Notes: generated by a model not told the origin, from the letters alone. Shown: positions 43,438-53,969, counted from the stretch's first letter. The stretch: DNA of 64,000 nt from Evansella vedderi (GCF_030813435.1 NZ_JAUSUG010000015.1:1-64000), one strand, 5' to 3'. A program made the numbers and translations.

Positions 43438-45870
43438 ATGACAAAAAGAAAATTAGTGCTAGTAGGTAATGGAATGGCAGGTGTAAGATGCCTCGAAGAA
43501 ATACTAAAGATGGATACGGAACGGTTTGAAATTACCGTTTTCGGATCAGAACCTCACCCTAACTACAACAGAATAATGCTGTCTTCCGTATTACAAGGTG
43601 ATACCACTGTTGATGACATTGTCCTTAACAGCTACGACTGGTATGAGAAGAATAATATTCAGCTTTTTACAGGGGAAACGGTGAAAAAAATTGACAAAGA
43701 AAAGAAACTTATTTTTACAAATAAAGATCGTACAGTTCCTTATGATGACTTAATAATCGCCACAGGATCCCACCCTTTTATGCTCCCAATACCTGGAGCT
43801 GAAAAGGAAGGTGTTATCGCCTTTCGAAATATTGAAGACTGTGAATCTATGATTAATGCTTCAAATAACTATAAACGGGCAGTTGTCATTGGTGGAGGTT
43901 TATTAGGTTTAGAAGCAGCAAGAGGATTACTTAACCTAGGTATGGAGGTAGACGTCGTTCATATTATCGATCATTTAATGGAAAGACAACTAGATCCAAC
44001 TGCTTCCACCATGCTAAAGGAAGAACTGGAAAAGCAAGGAATGAACTTCTTAATGAGTCACCAAACGGAAGCAATCCTTGGAAAAAAACGGGTGGAAAAA
44101 GTCTTATTTAAAGGCGGGAAGGTAGTAAAGGCAGATTTGGTAGTTATGGCTGTTGGTATTAAACCAAATGTGGATGTGGCCAAGGCAAGTGGTATTGAGA
44201 CGAATCGGGGTATCGTTGTTGATGATTATATGCAAACGAGTGATCCTAATATTTATGCCCTCGGAGAATGTGCCGAGCATCGAGAAATGGTATATGGTCT
44301 TGTTGCCCCCCTTTACGAACAAGGGAAAGTATTAGCCAAAAAACTATGTAAACAAGATGCCGAAGAAGGATATCAAGGTTCTATACTATCTACTAAATTA
44401 AAGGTTAGCGGTGTGGATGTATTTTCCGCTGGGGAATTTATGGATAACCCAAATAATAAAGCGATAAGGATCCAAGACGAATTTGAGGGAATTTACAAAA
44501 AAATTGTTGTCCGGGACAACCGAGTTATTGGAGCAGTGTTATTTGGAGATACAGCAGAAGGCTCTCGGTTACTAAGCATGATCAACAACGGAACGGATAT
44601 TTCTGATTTAGGTAAAGTTAGTATCCTTCAATCTTCAACCGAAGGGTCTGCGAGTCTCGTTGCAAATATGGATGACAGTGAAACGATTTGTGGTTGTAAC
44701 GGTGTCTCCAAAGGGGATATTGTTGCTGCCATTCAAAACGAAGGCTTGTGCTCTGTGGAGGAAGTAAAGAACTGTACCAATGCCTCTAGATCTTGCGGTA
44801 CTTGTAAAGGGTTAGTCTCAGAATTATTAGAGCACACTCTAGGTGATGAATATCAAGGTGGAAATGAAAAGGAAACCATTTGTGCATGTACAGATTTATC
44901 CCATGAAGAAGTGGTTTCGGAAATTAGAGCAAAGGGATTAACCATGACCCGGGAAGTAATGAATGTATTGGGTTGGAAATCTGACGAGGGTTGCTCAAAA
45001 TGCCGTCCTGCCATTAACTATTACCTTGGAATGATTCATCCATCCGATTACGAGGATGAGAGAGAATCAAGGTTTGTTAATGAAAGAATGCATGCGAATA
45101 TTCAAAATAATGGGACCTATTCTGTTGTTCCTCGAATGTACGGTGGCGTTACGAATGCTAAAGACTTGCGAAAAATTGCTGACGTTGCAGATAAGTACAA
45201 CGTACCTCTACTTAAAATTACAGGTGGTCAACGTATTGACCTATTAGGGATTAAAAAAGAAGATTTGCCAAATGTATGGAAAGACCTAGATATGCCATCT
45301 GGATATGCGTATGGCAAGGCCGTTCGGACGGTTAAAACATGTGTAGGAGAAAACTTCTGCCGCTTCGGTACACAAGATGCCATTGGAATGGGTATCGCCC
45401 TCGAGAAAAAATTTGAGCGGTTAAATACTCCACATAAAATAAAAATGGGTGTATCTGCTTGTCCAAGAAACTGTGCAGAATCAGGAATAAAAGACGTAGG
45501 TATTGTAGGCGTGGAAGGCTCTTGGGAAGTCTACGTTGGAGGTAACGGTGGAACGGAATTACGTAAAGCAGACCTCCTTTGCAAAGTAAAAACAATGGTT
45601 GAAGTCCTTGAAGTAACTGCCGCTTACCTACAATACTATCGTGAAAATGCCCGCTATTTAGAGCGTACATCCCACTGGATAGAGAGAGTTGGTTTAGATC
45701 ATATCAAATCCGTTGTGGTAGATGATTTGGAAATGAAGCAAGCACTTGTAAACCGAATGGAGGTTGCCTTAGAGGCCTTACCGGAGGATCCATGGAAGGA
45801 AATAATTAAGAACGCTAAACAAAAGGATGAGTTATTCAACAAAAAAGATGTAACGGTTGTAACCCAATAG
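43438..45870 (+). CDS. nasD: assimilatory nitrite reductase, large subunit
   Basis: NAD(P)H-dependent reduction of nitrite to ammonia. Domains in order: FAD/NAD oxidoreductase (VLVGNGMAGVRCLEE; VVIGGGLLGLEAARGL), two BFD-like [2Fe-2S] domains (CGCNG...CGTCKG; CACTD...CSKCRP), then the nitrite/sulfite reductase half domains with the siroheme/[4Fe-4S] ligands CVGENFCRFG and SACPRNCAES. 810 residues, usual length for NirB/NasD. Needs siroheme, whose genes are downstream. Confidence 0.96.
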   Translation: MTKRKLVLVGNGMAGVRCLEEILKMDTERFEITVFGSEPHPNYNRIMLSSVLQGDTTVDDIVLNSYDWYEKNNIQLFTGETVKKIDKEKKLIFTNKDRTVPYDDLIIATGSHPFMLPIPGAEKEGVIAFRNIEDCESMINASNNYKRAVVIGGGLLGLEAARGLLNLGMEVDVVHIIDHLMERQLDPTASTMLKEELEKQGMNFLMSHQTEAILGKKRVEKVLFKGGKVVKADLVVMAVGIKPNVDVAKASGIETNRGIVVDDYMQTSDPNIYALGECAEHREMVYGLVAPLYEQGKVLAKKLCKQDAEEGYQGSILSTKLKVSGVDVFSAGEFMDNPNNKAIRIQDEFEGIYKKIVVRDNRVIGAVLFGDTAEGSRLLSMINNGTDISDLGKVSILQSSTEGSASLVANMDDSETICGCNGVSKGDIVAAIQNEGLCSVEEVKNCTNASRSCGTCKGLVSELLEHTLGDEYQGGNEKETICACTDLSHEEVVSEIRAKGLTMTREVMNVLGWKSDEGCSKCRPAINYYLGMIHPSDYEDERESRFVNERMHANIQNNGTYSVVPRMYGGVTNAKDLRKIADVADKYNVPLLKITGGQRIDLLGIKKEDLPNVWKDLDMPSGYAYGKAVRTVKTCVGENFCRFGTQDAIGMGIALEKKFERLNTPHKIKMGVSACPRNCAESGIKDVGIVGVEGSWEVYVGGNGGTELRKADLLCKVKTMVEVLEVTAAYLQYYRENARYLERTSHWIERVGLDHIKSVVVDDLEMKQALVNRMEVALEALPEDPWKEIIKNAKQKDELFNKKDVTVVTQ

Positions 45871-45887
45871 GAAAGGAGTATTAGAAG

Positions 45888-46211
45888 ATGAGCAAAACAT
45901 TAGATAGTAAACTAGTCCAGGTTGCCCATATAACTGATCTTCCCCCTCAAGTTGGTAAGGAAGTAATTATTGGAGAACACGAAATTGCCCTTTTTCGGCT
46001 AACAAACGGAAAAGTAAAGGCTGTAGAAAATAAATGCCCCCATAAGCAAGGGCCATTGTCACAAGGAATCATTAGTGGTGAATATGTTTTCTGTCCTCTA
46101 CACGATTGGAAAATTGACCTTGAGAATGGTCAAGTACAAAAACCGGATGATGGCTGTGTTCGTACCTTTGATGTTGAAATTGTAGACGAGATGATTTATA
46201 TACGAATCTAA
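45888..46211 (+). CDS. nasE: assimilatory nitrite reductase, small subunit (Rieske-like)
   Basis: A 107-residue NirD/NasE protein. Unlike many NirD subunits that lost the cluster, it keeps a full Rieske pair: CPHKQG and CPLHDWK. It follows the large subunit by 17 bases with GGAAAGGAG upstream and acts as its partner. Confidence 0.93.
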   Translation: MSKTLDSKLVQVAHITDLPPQVGKEVIIGEHEIALFRLTNGKVKAVENKCPHKQGPLSQGIISGEYVFCPLHDWKIDLENGQVQKPDDGCVRTFDVEIVDEMIYIRI

Positions 46212-46245
46212 TTTTAATAGTACTACTACTAAAGGGTGAGATAAA

Positions 46246-48426
46246 TTGAGTGATTTTCTAAAGCATTTTAGGTCAAAGCAGCTTGGAGAAGGCACAGAAA
46301 AGGTAATGAAAACACAGTGCCCGTATTGTAGTGTCCAATGCTCCATGGATTTATTAGAAGAAAAAATCGTAACAAGGAAACGGTTTAAAGCAAAACCAAA
46401 TAAAAAGGACCCCACTTCTCAAGGGCTTATGTGTATCAAGGGTGCAAATGCTCACCAGCATGTGTTTCATGGTGAGCGTATTACTCACCCCCTCCTAAAA
46501 ATAGATGGAGAGTTTGTTAGAATCCCTTGGGAACTGGCTTTAGAGTTTATTGCTCATCAATTTAAAACGCTACAGGAACAGTACGGTACGGATACAGTCG
46601 GTGTGTATGGTGGAGGCTCTTTAACGAATGAAGAGTCGTACTTGCTTGGGAAGTTTGCCCGTGTAGCCCTAAAAACAAAATATATTGATTACAATGGACG
46701 TTTTTGTATGAGTGCTGCTGCCACCGCAATGAATGCAGCATTCGGTATAGACCGAGGGCTGTCCAATAGTTTATCGGAAATTCCCGATTCCAAATGCATT
46801 ATTTTGGTTGGAACGAATATTGCAGAATGCCAGCCAACGATCCTCCCTTATTTTAGGAAAGCTAAAAAAAATGGAGCATTTATCATTGTCATTGATCCAC
46901 GAGAAACCGCCACATCGAAGTTGGCGGACTTACACCTCCAAGTAAAGCCAGGAATGGATGCTTATATTTCCAATGGTATGCTCAAGGTAATTATGGATGA
47001 AGGCTATTTAGATAAAGAATTTATTCAAAATCGAACCAATTACTTCGAAGAAATAAAGGAGCAAATAGACTCTATCGACCTTCTTGAAACGGCAAAGGAA
47101 TCTGGGGTTTCCGTAGAGCAAATCGTAGAAGCAGCACGCCAGTATGGAAAAGCCGCTTCCGGATTTATATTTACAGCCCGTGGTGTGGAGCAACATGCAC
47201 ATGGGTATGAAAATGTTAGGCAATTTATCAATCTAGTTTTGGCAACTGGAAAAATCGGAAAATATGCTTCAGGATATGGGGCTATTACAGGCCAAGGAAA
47301 TGGTCAAGGTGGCCGTGAACACGGTCAAAAGGCCGATCAATTACCTGGATATCGCTCCATTGAAAACGAAAAGGATCGTAGTTACATTGCCAAGGTTTGG
47401 GGAATGGAAGAATCAGAACTTCCTCGTAAAGGTGTTTCTGCGTATGAAATGATGGAAAAAATCGATGCTGGGGAAATAAGCTCCTTGTTCGTTATGGCTT
47501 CGAATCCTGTTGTTTCTAACCCTAACTCTATTTTTGTTGAGCGAGCATTACAGAAACTTCAGTTTTTAGTAGTTGCTGATATGTTCGTATCAGAGACTGC
47601 TAGGATGGCGGATTTAATCCTCCCCTCCTCTACCTATCTTGAGAACGAAGGAACAATGACAAACTTAGAAGGACGTGTCATTTTAAGAGAGGCAAAGAGA
47701 AAGCCTCCAAACGAGGTTAAACATGATTGGCAAATTCTATGTGAATTGGCCAATGCCCTAGGTTGTGATACTGGTTTTACTTACAAATCGGCTGAAGATA
47801 TCTTCAATGAGTTACGTGTTGCAAGTAAAGGCGGAAGAGCCGACTATTCTGGTATTACCTATAATCGCCTAAGAGAAGAGGGCATATTTTGGCCTTGTCC
47901 AAAGGTAAGTCATCCTGGAACTTCACGTTTGTTTGATGATACCTTTGCCCATGAAGATGGTAAGGCTTTATTTTATCCACTTAAGAAACCATTATTAATG
48001 GAAATTGTTACGGATAAGTACCCTTTATATTTAACAACCGGGAGAATCATGGAGCATTATTTATCTGGTACACAAACCCGAAGAAGTCCAGATTTAATGA
48101 AACGGTACAGTGAGCCACTTTTAGAAATTCACCCAGAAACAGCTGCAAAATACGGTATAGAAGATAATACTTTATTGCAGCTTCAGTCAGAAAGGGGAAG
48201 CATGATTATTAGAAGTAAATATAGTGATAAAATCCGTCGAGACACTATATTTGCCCCCTTTCACTGGGGTGATTCCCAATCTATTAATCGAGTTACGGAC
48301 CCTACACTAGACCCTTTCTGTAAAATGCCAGAATTTAAGGTATGCGCAGTAAACATTCTCCCCTTATTGGAAAAAAAGCTAGTGCACCAGGGGCAAGGAG
48401 GTATGGCATATGAAGCAATGGATTAA
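46246..48426 (+). CDS. nasC: assimilatory nitrate reductase catalytic subunit
   Basis: A molybdopterin (bis-MGD) enzyme reducing nitrate to nitrite. An N-terminal [4Fe-4S] site is CPYCSVQCSM...MCIKG; molybdopterin-binding segments include GRFCMSAAATA, GTNIAECQP, GYGAITGQGNGQGGREHGQK and a C-terminal molydopterin-dinucleotide domain (LYLTTGRIMEHYLSGTQTRR). It matches B. subtilis NasC closely. The start is a TTG with AAAGGGTGAG upstream. No NasB-like electron-transfer subunit is in the operon, so the electron donor must be elsewhere (for example ferredoxin or flavodoxin). Confidence 0.95.
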   Translation: MSDFLKHFRSKQLGEGTEKVMKTQCPYCSVQCSMDLLEEKIVTRKRFKAKPNKKDPTSQGLMCIKGANAHQHVFHGERITHPLLKIDGEFVRIPWELALEFIAHQFKTLQEQYGTDTVGVYGGGSLTNEESYLLGKFARVALKTKYIDYNGRFCMSAAATAMNAAFGIDRGLSNSLSEIPDSKCIILVGTNIAECQPTILPYFRKAKKNGAFIIVIDPRETATSKLADLHLQVKPGMDAYISNGMLKVIMDEGYLDKEFIQNRTNYFEEIKEQIDSIDLLETAKESGVSVEQIVEAARQYGKAASGFIFTARGVEQHAHGYENVRQFINLVLATGKIGKYASGYGAITGQGNGQGGREHGQKADQLPGYRSIENEKDRSYIAKVWGMEESELPRKGVSAYEMMEKIDAGEISSLFVMASNPVVSNPNSIFVERALQKLQFLVVADMFVSETARMADLILPSSTYLENEGTMTNLEGRVILREAKRKPPNEVKHDWQILCELANALGCDTGFTYKSAEDIFNELRVASKGGRADYSGITYNRLREEGIFWPCPKVSHPGTSRLFDDTFAHEDGKALFYPLKKPLLMEIVTDKYPLYLTTGRIMEHYLSGTQTRRSPDLMKRYSEPLLEIHPETAAKYGIEDNTLLQLQSERGSMIIRSKYSDKIRRDTIFAPFHWGDSQSINRVTDPTLDPFCKMPEFKVCAVNILPLLEKKLVHQGQGGMAYEAMD

Positions 48427-49495
48427 AGAAGTGGCGAAAGGGAAAAAGAGAGCAAGAGATTTATCCTATGATGAAGCGACCCTCGCGTGTAAGTCTATTA
48501 TCGCTGGAGAAGCAACGGACGTTCAAGTTGCCTCCTTTTTAATAGCAGAACGACTTAAAACAGAATCTCCTGATGAGGTGGCGGCATTCGTCCATTCTTT
48601 TAGGGGATCAGCGAGGAAAATCACTTTGTCCAAAAAAGTTTCAAATAAATTAATTGATTTTTCTGGTCCATATGACGGAAGGAAAACCTTTGCTGCAACC
48701 ATTCCTGTGTCTATATTACTCGCTGAAAGTGGTATACCTGTCTACCTCCATGGGAGTGACACACTGCCACCGAAATATGGATCATCCTTAAAGGAGATTA
48801 TAGAGCAATTACAAATACCTGTTGATTTAACTGCGGAGCAGGTAGCCAGGTCCATTGAAGACAACAATATCGGATTTGCGTGGACAGAGTATCTCTGTCC
48901 CCCATTAGCTCTACTTCGCTCTATTCGTGAAGAAATGGAAGTACGAACCTTTATTAATATCGTTGAAAAGCTGTTAAACTTAGCTGATTCCTATGCAATA
49001 ATGTTAGGTATTTTCCACAAAACCGTACTAGACACCAATGTAGCCAACTTACGAAGATTAAACTTTCAAAAGGCATACATCGTTCAAGGTGCAGAAGGTT
49101 CTGAAGATCTACCCATTCACAGGAAAAGCTTCATGTATGAAGTTACCCCAGATGAAGTAAGGCCCTTTGATTTAGACCCTGCACAGTATAGACTGCATTA
49201 TCGCAAAGACCCTGCTAAAGAGATAATTAACATTCAGGAGCAAACTTATATTATTTCCGCAATATTACATGGCGAATCCTTTCCTGAATTAGATTACTAT
49301 CGTAACCAAGTTATTTTCAATACGGCCGTCCGGTATTTCTTATATAGTAACGTCCCATCAATTGAGGATGGGGTTGCCCTTACTTTAGAACAGCTTAGAA
49401 GGGGTAAAGGAGCAGACCATCTGGAGAAATGGCGTACATCTATAAAGGGGTTAAAAAACTCATCATCAAGCAAATTAGCAGAGTCAGCCTATTAA
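48410..49495 (+). CDS. TrpD-fold (anthranilate phosphoribosyltransferase-like) protein of the nitrate operon
   Basis: A 361-residue protein with the N-terminal helical bundle and alpha/beta domain of the TrpD/glycosyltransferase family 3 (TrpD2/YbiB side). The PRPP-binding GTGGD motif is replaced by SGPYDGRK, and the KHGNR motif by YLHGSDTLPPKYGSS, so it is unlikely to be a true anthranilate enzyme. It overlaps nasC by 17 bases and has AAGGAGG, so it belongs to the operon. Role in nitrate assimilation unknown. Confidence 0.8.
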   Translation: MKQWIKEVAKGKKRARDLSYDEATLACKSIIAGEATDVQVASFLIAERLKTESPDEVAAFVHSFRGSARKITLSKKVSNKLIDFSGPYDGRKTFAATIPVSILLAESGIPVYLHGSDTLPPKYGSSLKEIIEQLQIPVDLTAEQVARSIEDNNIGFAWTEYLCPPLALLRSIREEMEVRTFINIVEKLLNLADSYAIMLGIFHKTVLDTNVANLRRLNFQKAYIVQGAEGSEDLPIHRKSFMYEVTPDEVRPFDLDPAQYRLHYRKDPAKEIINIQEQTYIISAILHGESFPELDYYRNQVIFNTAVRYFLYSNVPSIEDGVALTLEQLRRGKGADHLEKWRTSIKGLKNSSSSKLAESAY

Positions 49496-49544
49496 TAGTT
49501 TAGTTGCATATAGAAAGTTCGCCATTATAGAAAGGAGTTATACG

Positions 49545-50327
49545 ATGAAGATAGGAAAAGTAATTCTAGTTGGAGCAGGTCCAGGAGACCCTGAATTAAT
49601 AACGATTAAAGGGATGAAAGCCATTATGAAGGCCGATGTAATTGTATATGACCGCCTTGTAAGTAAAGAGTTGCTGGGCTATGCTGATCGGAATTCAAAG
49701 CTCATCTATTGTGGTAAATTACCGGATCGGCACATTATTCCACAGGAGAAGATTAATGAAATCTTAGTGGAGTATGCCCTTAAAGGTAAGATAGTTGTAC
49801 GCCTTAAAGGCGGTGATCCTAGTATTTTTGGTAGGGTTGGTGAAGAAGCAGAATATTGTGTGGAATATGGTGTGCCATTTGAAATGGTACCTGGAATCAC
49901 CTCTGGAATTGGTGCAGCAACCTATGCTGGTATTCCTTTAACTCATCGTGACTTCAGTTCTTCCTGTGCTTTTATTACTGGCCATAAACGAACAGACAAG
50001 ATCAATAAGGGCATTGAATGGGAGAAACTTTCCACTTCTGTAGATACCCTCGTCTTTTATATGGGTGTAGGGAACTTAGGGATGATTCAAGAGAATCTCA
50101 TCCGCCATGGTCGTTCTGTTCATACACCAGTAGCTCTAGTACGTTGGGGGACAATGGAAAAACAGGAGACACTGGTCGGAAATTTAGGTAATATCGTTCA
50201 AAAGGTAGCCGTAGCCCAATTTAAATCTCCAGCCATTATCATCGTTGGTGAAGTAGTTCGTTTACGGGAAAAGCTTGCATGGTATTCGGAAAAGGCATCT
50301 GAAGAGTGGAATCTTATGCAAGTATAA
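49545..50327 (+). CDS. nasF: uroporphyrinogen-III C-methyltransferase (SumT)
   Basis: It methylates uroporphyrinogen III twice with SAM to precorrin-2, the first committed step to siroheme. Motifs: VGAGPGDPELITIKG, VRLKGGDPSIFGR, PGITSGIGAATYAGIPLTHRD, and the VYMGV-like FYMGVGNL. 260 residues. It corresponds to NasF of B. subtilis and supplies siroheme for the nitrite reductase upstream. Confidence 0.94.
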   Translation: MKIGKVILVGAGPGDPELITIKGMKAIMKADVIVYDRLVSKELLGYADRNSKLIYCGKLPDRHIIPQEKINEILVEYALKGKIVVRLKGGDPSIFGRVGEEAEYCVEYGVPFEMVPGITSGIGAATYAGIPLTHRDFSSSCAFITGHKRTDKINKGIEWEKLSTSVDTLVFYMGVGNLGMIQENLIRHGRSVHTPVALVRWGTMEKQETLVGNLGNIVQKVAVAQFKSPAIIIVGEVVRLREKLAWYSEKASEEWNLMQV

Positions 50328-50347
50328 TAAAGTGAAGGTGATGATAT

Positions 50348-50932
50348 ATGTTAAGCCAAACTTCTGAACAACAGATAACTACCATTCCATTCTTCGTATC
50401 GTCGGGTAGTACACATCTTGCGGATATCCGATTTGCTTTAGGGCTTTCAGAGGATTCTCTTTTAGATACAAAGCTGTCTCGAATCTTCCCTAAATCTCAA
50501 ATCATCTGGGGAAAGGCAATGGACTCTCATCCATTTATTCTTGAATAAAACCGAATTAAAGCATTATCCCTAGTACCTGATGAGGAAGGACTTCTCCTTG
50601 TGGCACACGGTAGTGATAAACCAGACTATGAAGCAATTTAGCAAAACACGCTACAGGAAATGTGCGATTATTTTAAAAAGAGGTTTGAGTTTATAAAGGC
50701 TGACTACGGTACAATACTTCCTGATTCCATTTTGGATAAGGCGAATGTTGTTAGTGGGGAAGGCCTTAGAAAACTAATTGTTGTTCCCATATTCTTAAGC
50801 GAAGGCTATTATACTTCCAAGAAAATTCCTGCCAAGTTACAAGGAATGGATTATGTTTACGATGGAACTGCCTATCTTCCACACTCGCTCCTTTCCTTAA
50901 GGCTACAAAGTCAGATCAACCAATACGTATGA
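50348..50932 (+). pseudogene. sirohydrochlorin ferrochelatase (SirB/CbiX) with two stop codons
   Basis: One reading frame from the ATG at 50348 to 50932 (about 194 codons) is interrupted by TAA at 50546-50548 and TAG at 50639-50641, with no frame change. Conceptual translation across the stops gives the chelatase segments FFVSSGSTHLADIRFAL, LLLVAHGSDKPDY, VVPIFLSEGYYTSKKIP and a C-terminal YDGTAYLPH. The family inserts Fe into sirohydrochlorin. Its place after SumT fits. Both stops are one base from sense codons (for example GAA or CAA, and CAG), so decay looks recent. Confidence 0.85.
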
Positions 50933-50959
50933 AAATCTTTATCGAATTATAAAATCCCT

Positions 50960-51395
50960 ACCGCAAAAATACAAATCAGGTTGTCATTCGCTACGGTCCG
51001 CTCACTTTCCGTGGGTGACCTGCCAAGCCTCCTCGCGACTTCTGCTGTCTCTTCCTCTGCTCCTGCGATTACTCGTCGCAAAAATATTTGCTAGTATCGC
51101 TTCGTAGCAGCATCCGTCGAGACAACTTGCAGCGAATTCATGATGCTATGCTCGTCGCTGAGGGGTCTCGGCTAGGTCAATTATCCCACAGGAACAAGCG
51201 TTTACTTCAGAGAGGCATCACGCGTAATGCCACTTGAGTAAGCTACGAGTTGTCTCGACGGATCCGCTACGAAGCATAGACTTACAGAGGAAGAGACAGT
51301 CGGCTTCTCGTGGGCTTCCGCTCACACCAACTGCAATAAAAACTTATATTTTCATACTTCATGGTGCAAATTGTATTTGTATGGGGGGCTCCCCT
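50960..51395. repeat. long GC-rich repeat (family B relative) with a nested inverted repeat
   Basis: The left end (AAAATACAAATCAGGTTGTCATTCGCTACGG) and right end (ATTTTCATACTTCATGG...TTGTATGG) match the repeat at 35540-35745. The middle carries a separate inverted repeat: GCTTCGTAGCAGCATCCGTC (51099-51118, continuing to 51126) against its complement at 51248-51274, and CTGTCTCTTCCTCTG (51045-51059) against 51284-51298. No coding sequence is seen in 50933-51415. Confidence 0.7.
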
Positions 51396-51415
51396 CTAAA
51401 AAGAGGTTAGGCATT

Positions 51416-53878
51416 TTAATAAATAGATTTAAACTTTCTTAAGCGCAGTGTATTGAGAACAACAGATACAGAACTAAATGCCATTGCAGCACCTGCAAGC
51501 ATTGGATTTAATAATAAACCAAACATTGGATAAAGCATCCCTGCAGCAACAGGAATTAACACAATATTATATCCAAATGCCCAACCGAGGTTCTGCCAAA
51601 TCATCCTCATGGTTGACTTAGATAAACGTAATGCCGTTACAACACTCATAATATCCCCTCGCATAAGGGTAATATTTGCCGTTTCCATTGCTACATCTGT
51701 ACCCGTACCAATAGCGATTCCCACATCTGCTTGGGCAAGGGCAGGAGCGTCATTAATTCCATCCCCTACCATTGCTACAACTTTATCTTCTCCTTGAAGC
51801 TTTTTCACTTCTTTTGCCTTATCTTCCGGTAACACCTCTGCAATAAAGCGATCAACTCCAGTTTCCTTGGCAATTGCCTCCGCGGTCTTGAAGTGGTCTC
51901 CAGTGATCATAACCACTTCAAGACCCATTTTCTTCATTTCTTTAATGGCACGGACAGAATCTTTTTTTAGTGTATCTGCAACTGCAACAATACCCGCACA
52001 AATACCATCTACAGCTACGTACATCGGTGTTTTCCCTTGGTTTGCTAATCCTTCTACTTTCGGTACTGCTTCGTTTAAATCAATGTTTCTTTCTTTCATT
52101 AACTTCATGTTTCCTATTAATATTACTTTATTATCTATAGAAGCTTCGATTCCATGACCTGTAATAGAACTGAAATTCTTTGGCTCAATTAATTGTAAAC
52201 CTTTATCTTTAGCAGCATGGACAATGGCCTCCCCTAAAGGATGCTCCGAAGCCGTCTCCACCGACGCTGCAAATGTCAATACCTCCTCCTCAGACATAGA
52301 AGAGGTTAATACAATATCTGTTAATTTCGGTTTACCTTCCGTAATTGTTCCAGTTTTATCTAAAACAACCGTTGTAACTTTGTGAGCTTTTTCTAGGCTC
52401 GAGGCATCCTTAATTAAAACACCGTTTTCTGCCCCTTTTTCCGTCCCCACCATGATTGCTGTAGGTGTAGCCAAGCCTAAGGCACAAGGACAAGCTATAA
52501 TGAGTACAGCAATAAAGGTTGTTAAGGCAAAAATAACAGTTGGTTCAGGACCAATAAAGTACCAAACGATAGCTGAAATGGTGGCGATCATTACGACAGT
52601 TGGAACAAAATAGGCTGAAATAACATCTACAATTCGTTGAATTGGCGCCTTAGAGCCTTGGGCTTCATTTACAAGTCGAATAATTTGCGCTAGCGCAGTT
52701 TCCTTTCCAACTTTCGTAGCTCGGAAAGTAAAGCTTCCTGACTTATTGATAGTTGCACCGATAACCTCATCGTCTATTCCCTTTTCAACTGGAATAGATT
52801 CACCTGTAAGCATGGATTCGTCTACGGATGATTTTCCTTTCACTACCACACCATCTACAGGTATTCTTTCACCAGGGCGAACGATGATCTCATCTCCTAC
52901 CATCACTTTTTTCATAGGGATATCTAATTCTTCTCCATTTCTTATAACTCGCGCTGTTTTCGCCTGTAAACTCATTAGTTTTTTAATAGCATTAGAAGAT
53001 TTCCCCTTTGCCTTCGCCTCAAAATATCGACCTAAAAGAATCAACGTTGTAATTACAGTTGTAACATCGTAATATAACTGGTTAGGGAAACCCATGGCAG
53101 TCAATGATTCAGGGAAAAGGGTTAAAGCACCACTATACACCCAAGCAGACGTCGTCCCCATCGCTACTAAAACATTCATATCTGCCGATTTATTTCTTAA
53201 CACCTTAAAACTGTTTTTATAGAATCTCCAACCTGGAACTAGCTGTACATAACTTGTTAAAATTAATAGTAATAATGGATTAGATAAAAAATCTGGTACC
53301 CAAGTCCCCCATTCATGCATCATATGAGGGATGCTTCCGATTAAGACGATTGTTGTAACGATAGCCCCATAGGTAAAATCTCTCTTTAGCTTGGAAGTCT
53401 CCTTTTCCTGTTCATCCTCGTCATTCCCTTGAGTTTCTTCTAATAATGCAGTGTCGTATCCTAATTTAGTAACGTTATCTATGACTTTTTGTGGATCGAA
53501 GGATGGATCCGCAGTTTCTACTTGCGCTTGGTTAGATGCTAGATTTACTGTTGCACTTTCAACTCCATCTATTTTATGAATAACCTTTTCCACTCGGTTG
53601 ACACAGGAAGCACACGTCATTCCCTTGACAGAAAAAAAGTATTTCGATGCTGGGCTTTCTCTTTTTAGTTTCGCTTCAAACCCAATTTTATTAATCTTTT
53701 CAATAATATCCTTATCCTTAACTAAAGATGGATCAAATTGCACTTGAGCTTGATTAGTTGCTAAATTTACACTAACAGAATAAATACCATCAAGCTTTTG
53801 AACTACTTTTTCTACTCTCCTTACACAAGAGGCACATGTCATGCCGTTTACCGAAAACACTTCCGTCCGCTTATCCAT
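51416..53878 (-). CDS. copA: copper-translocating P1B-type ATPase (paralogue 1)
   Basis: A Cu+ efflux pump of 820 residues. Two N-terminal heavy-metal domains ([13 protein letters not shown] and [13 protein letters not shown]), eight membrane helices, the transmembrane metal site CPC ([17 protein letters not shown]), phosphorylation site DKTGT and hinge [10 protein letters not shown]. The third site signature near the C-terminus ([31 protein letters not shown]) is that of Cu+ ATPases. It is a single gene with AGGAGG and a CsoR-like operator upstream, and is clearly different in sequence from the paralogue at 56050. Confidence 0.95.
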   Translation of the reverse strand: MDKRTEVFSVNGMTCASCVRRVEKVVQKLDGIYSVSVNLATNQAQVQFDPSLVKDKDIIEKINKIGFEAKLKRESPASKYFFSVKGMTCASCVNRVEKVIHKIDGVESATVNLASNQAQVETADPSFDPQKVIDNVTKLGYDTALLEETQGNDEDEQEKETSKLKRDFTYGAIVTTIVLIGSIPHMMHEWGTWVPDFLSNPLLLLILTSYVQLVPGWRFYKNSFKVLRNKSADMNVLVAMGTTSAWVYSGALTLFPESLTAMGFPNQLYYDVTTVITTLILLGRYFEAKAKGKSSNAIKKLMSLQAKTARVIRNGEELDIPMKKVMVGDEIIVRPGERIPVDGVVVKGKSSVDESMLTGESIPVEKGIDDEVIGATINKSGSFTFRATKVGKETALAQIIRLVNEAQGSKAPIQRIVDVISAYFVPTVVMIATISAIVWYFIGPEPTVIFALTTFIAVLIIACPCALGLATPTAIMVGTEKGAENGVLIKDASSLEKAHKVTTVVLDKTGTITEGKPKLTDIVLTSSMSEEEVLTFAASVETASEHPLGEAIVHAAKDKGLQLIEPKNFSSITGHGIEASIDNKVILIGNMKLMKERNIDLNEAVPKVEGLANQGKTPMYVAVDGICAGIVAVADTLKKDSVRAIKEMKKMGLEVVMITGDHFKTAEAIAKETGVDRFIAEVLPEDKAKEVKKLQGEDKVVAMVGDGINDAPALAQADVGIAIGTGTDVAMETANITLMRGDIMSVVTALRLSKSTMRMIWQNLGWAFGYNIVLIPVAAGMLYPMFGLLLNPMLAGAAMAFSSVSVVLNTLRLRKFKSIY

Positions 53879-53969
53879 TTCCTGTTCCTCCTAAAATAAA
53901 TAAATAGGGTATAAAAGATATTTTTAAATTCCCCTTTAAAAATTAATGGATCAAAAGCATTCTAATCAC

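Noticed and set aside
50546-50641. recoding of TAA/TAG (selenocysteine, pyrrolysine or suppression) in the chelatase gene
   Set aside because: Selenocysteine uses TGA, two different stops are involved, and no recoding signal is visible; a pseudogene or sequence error is more likely.
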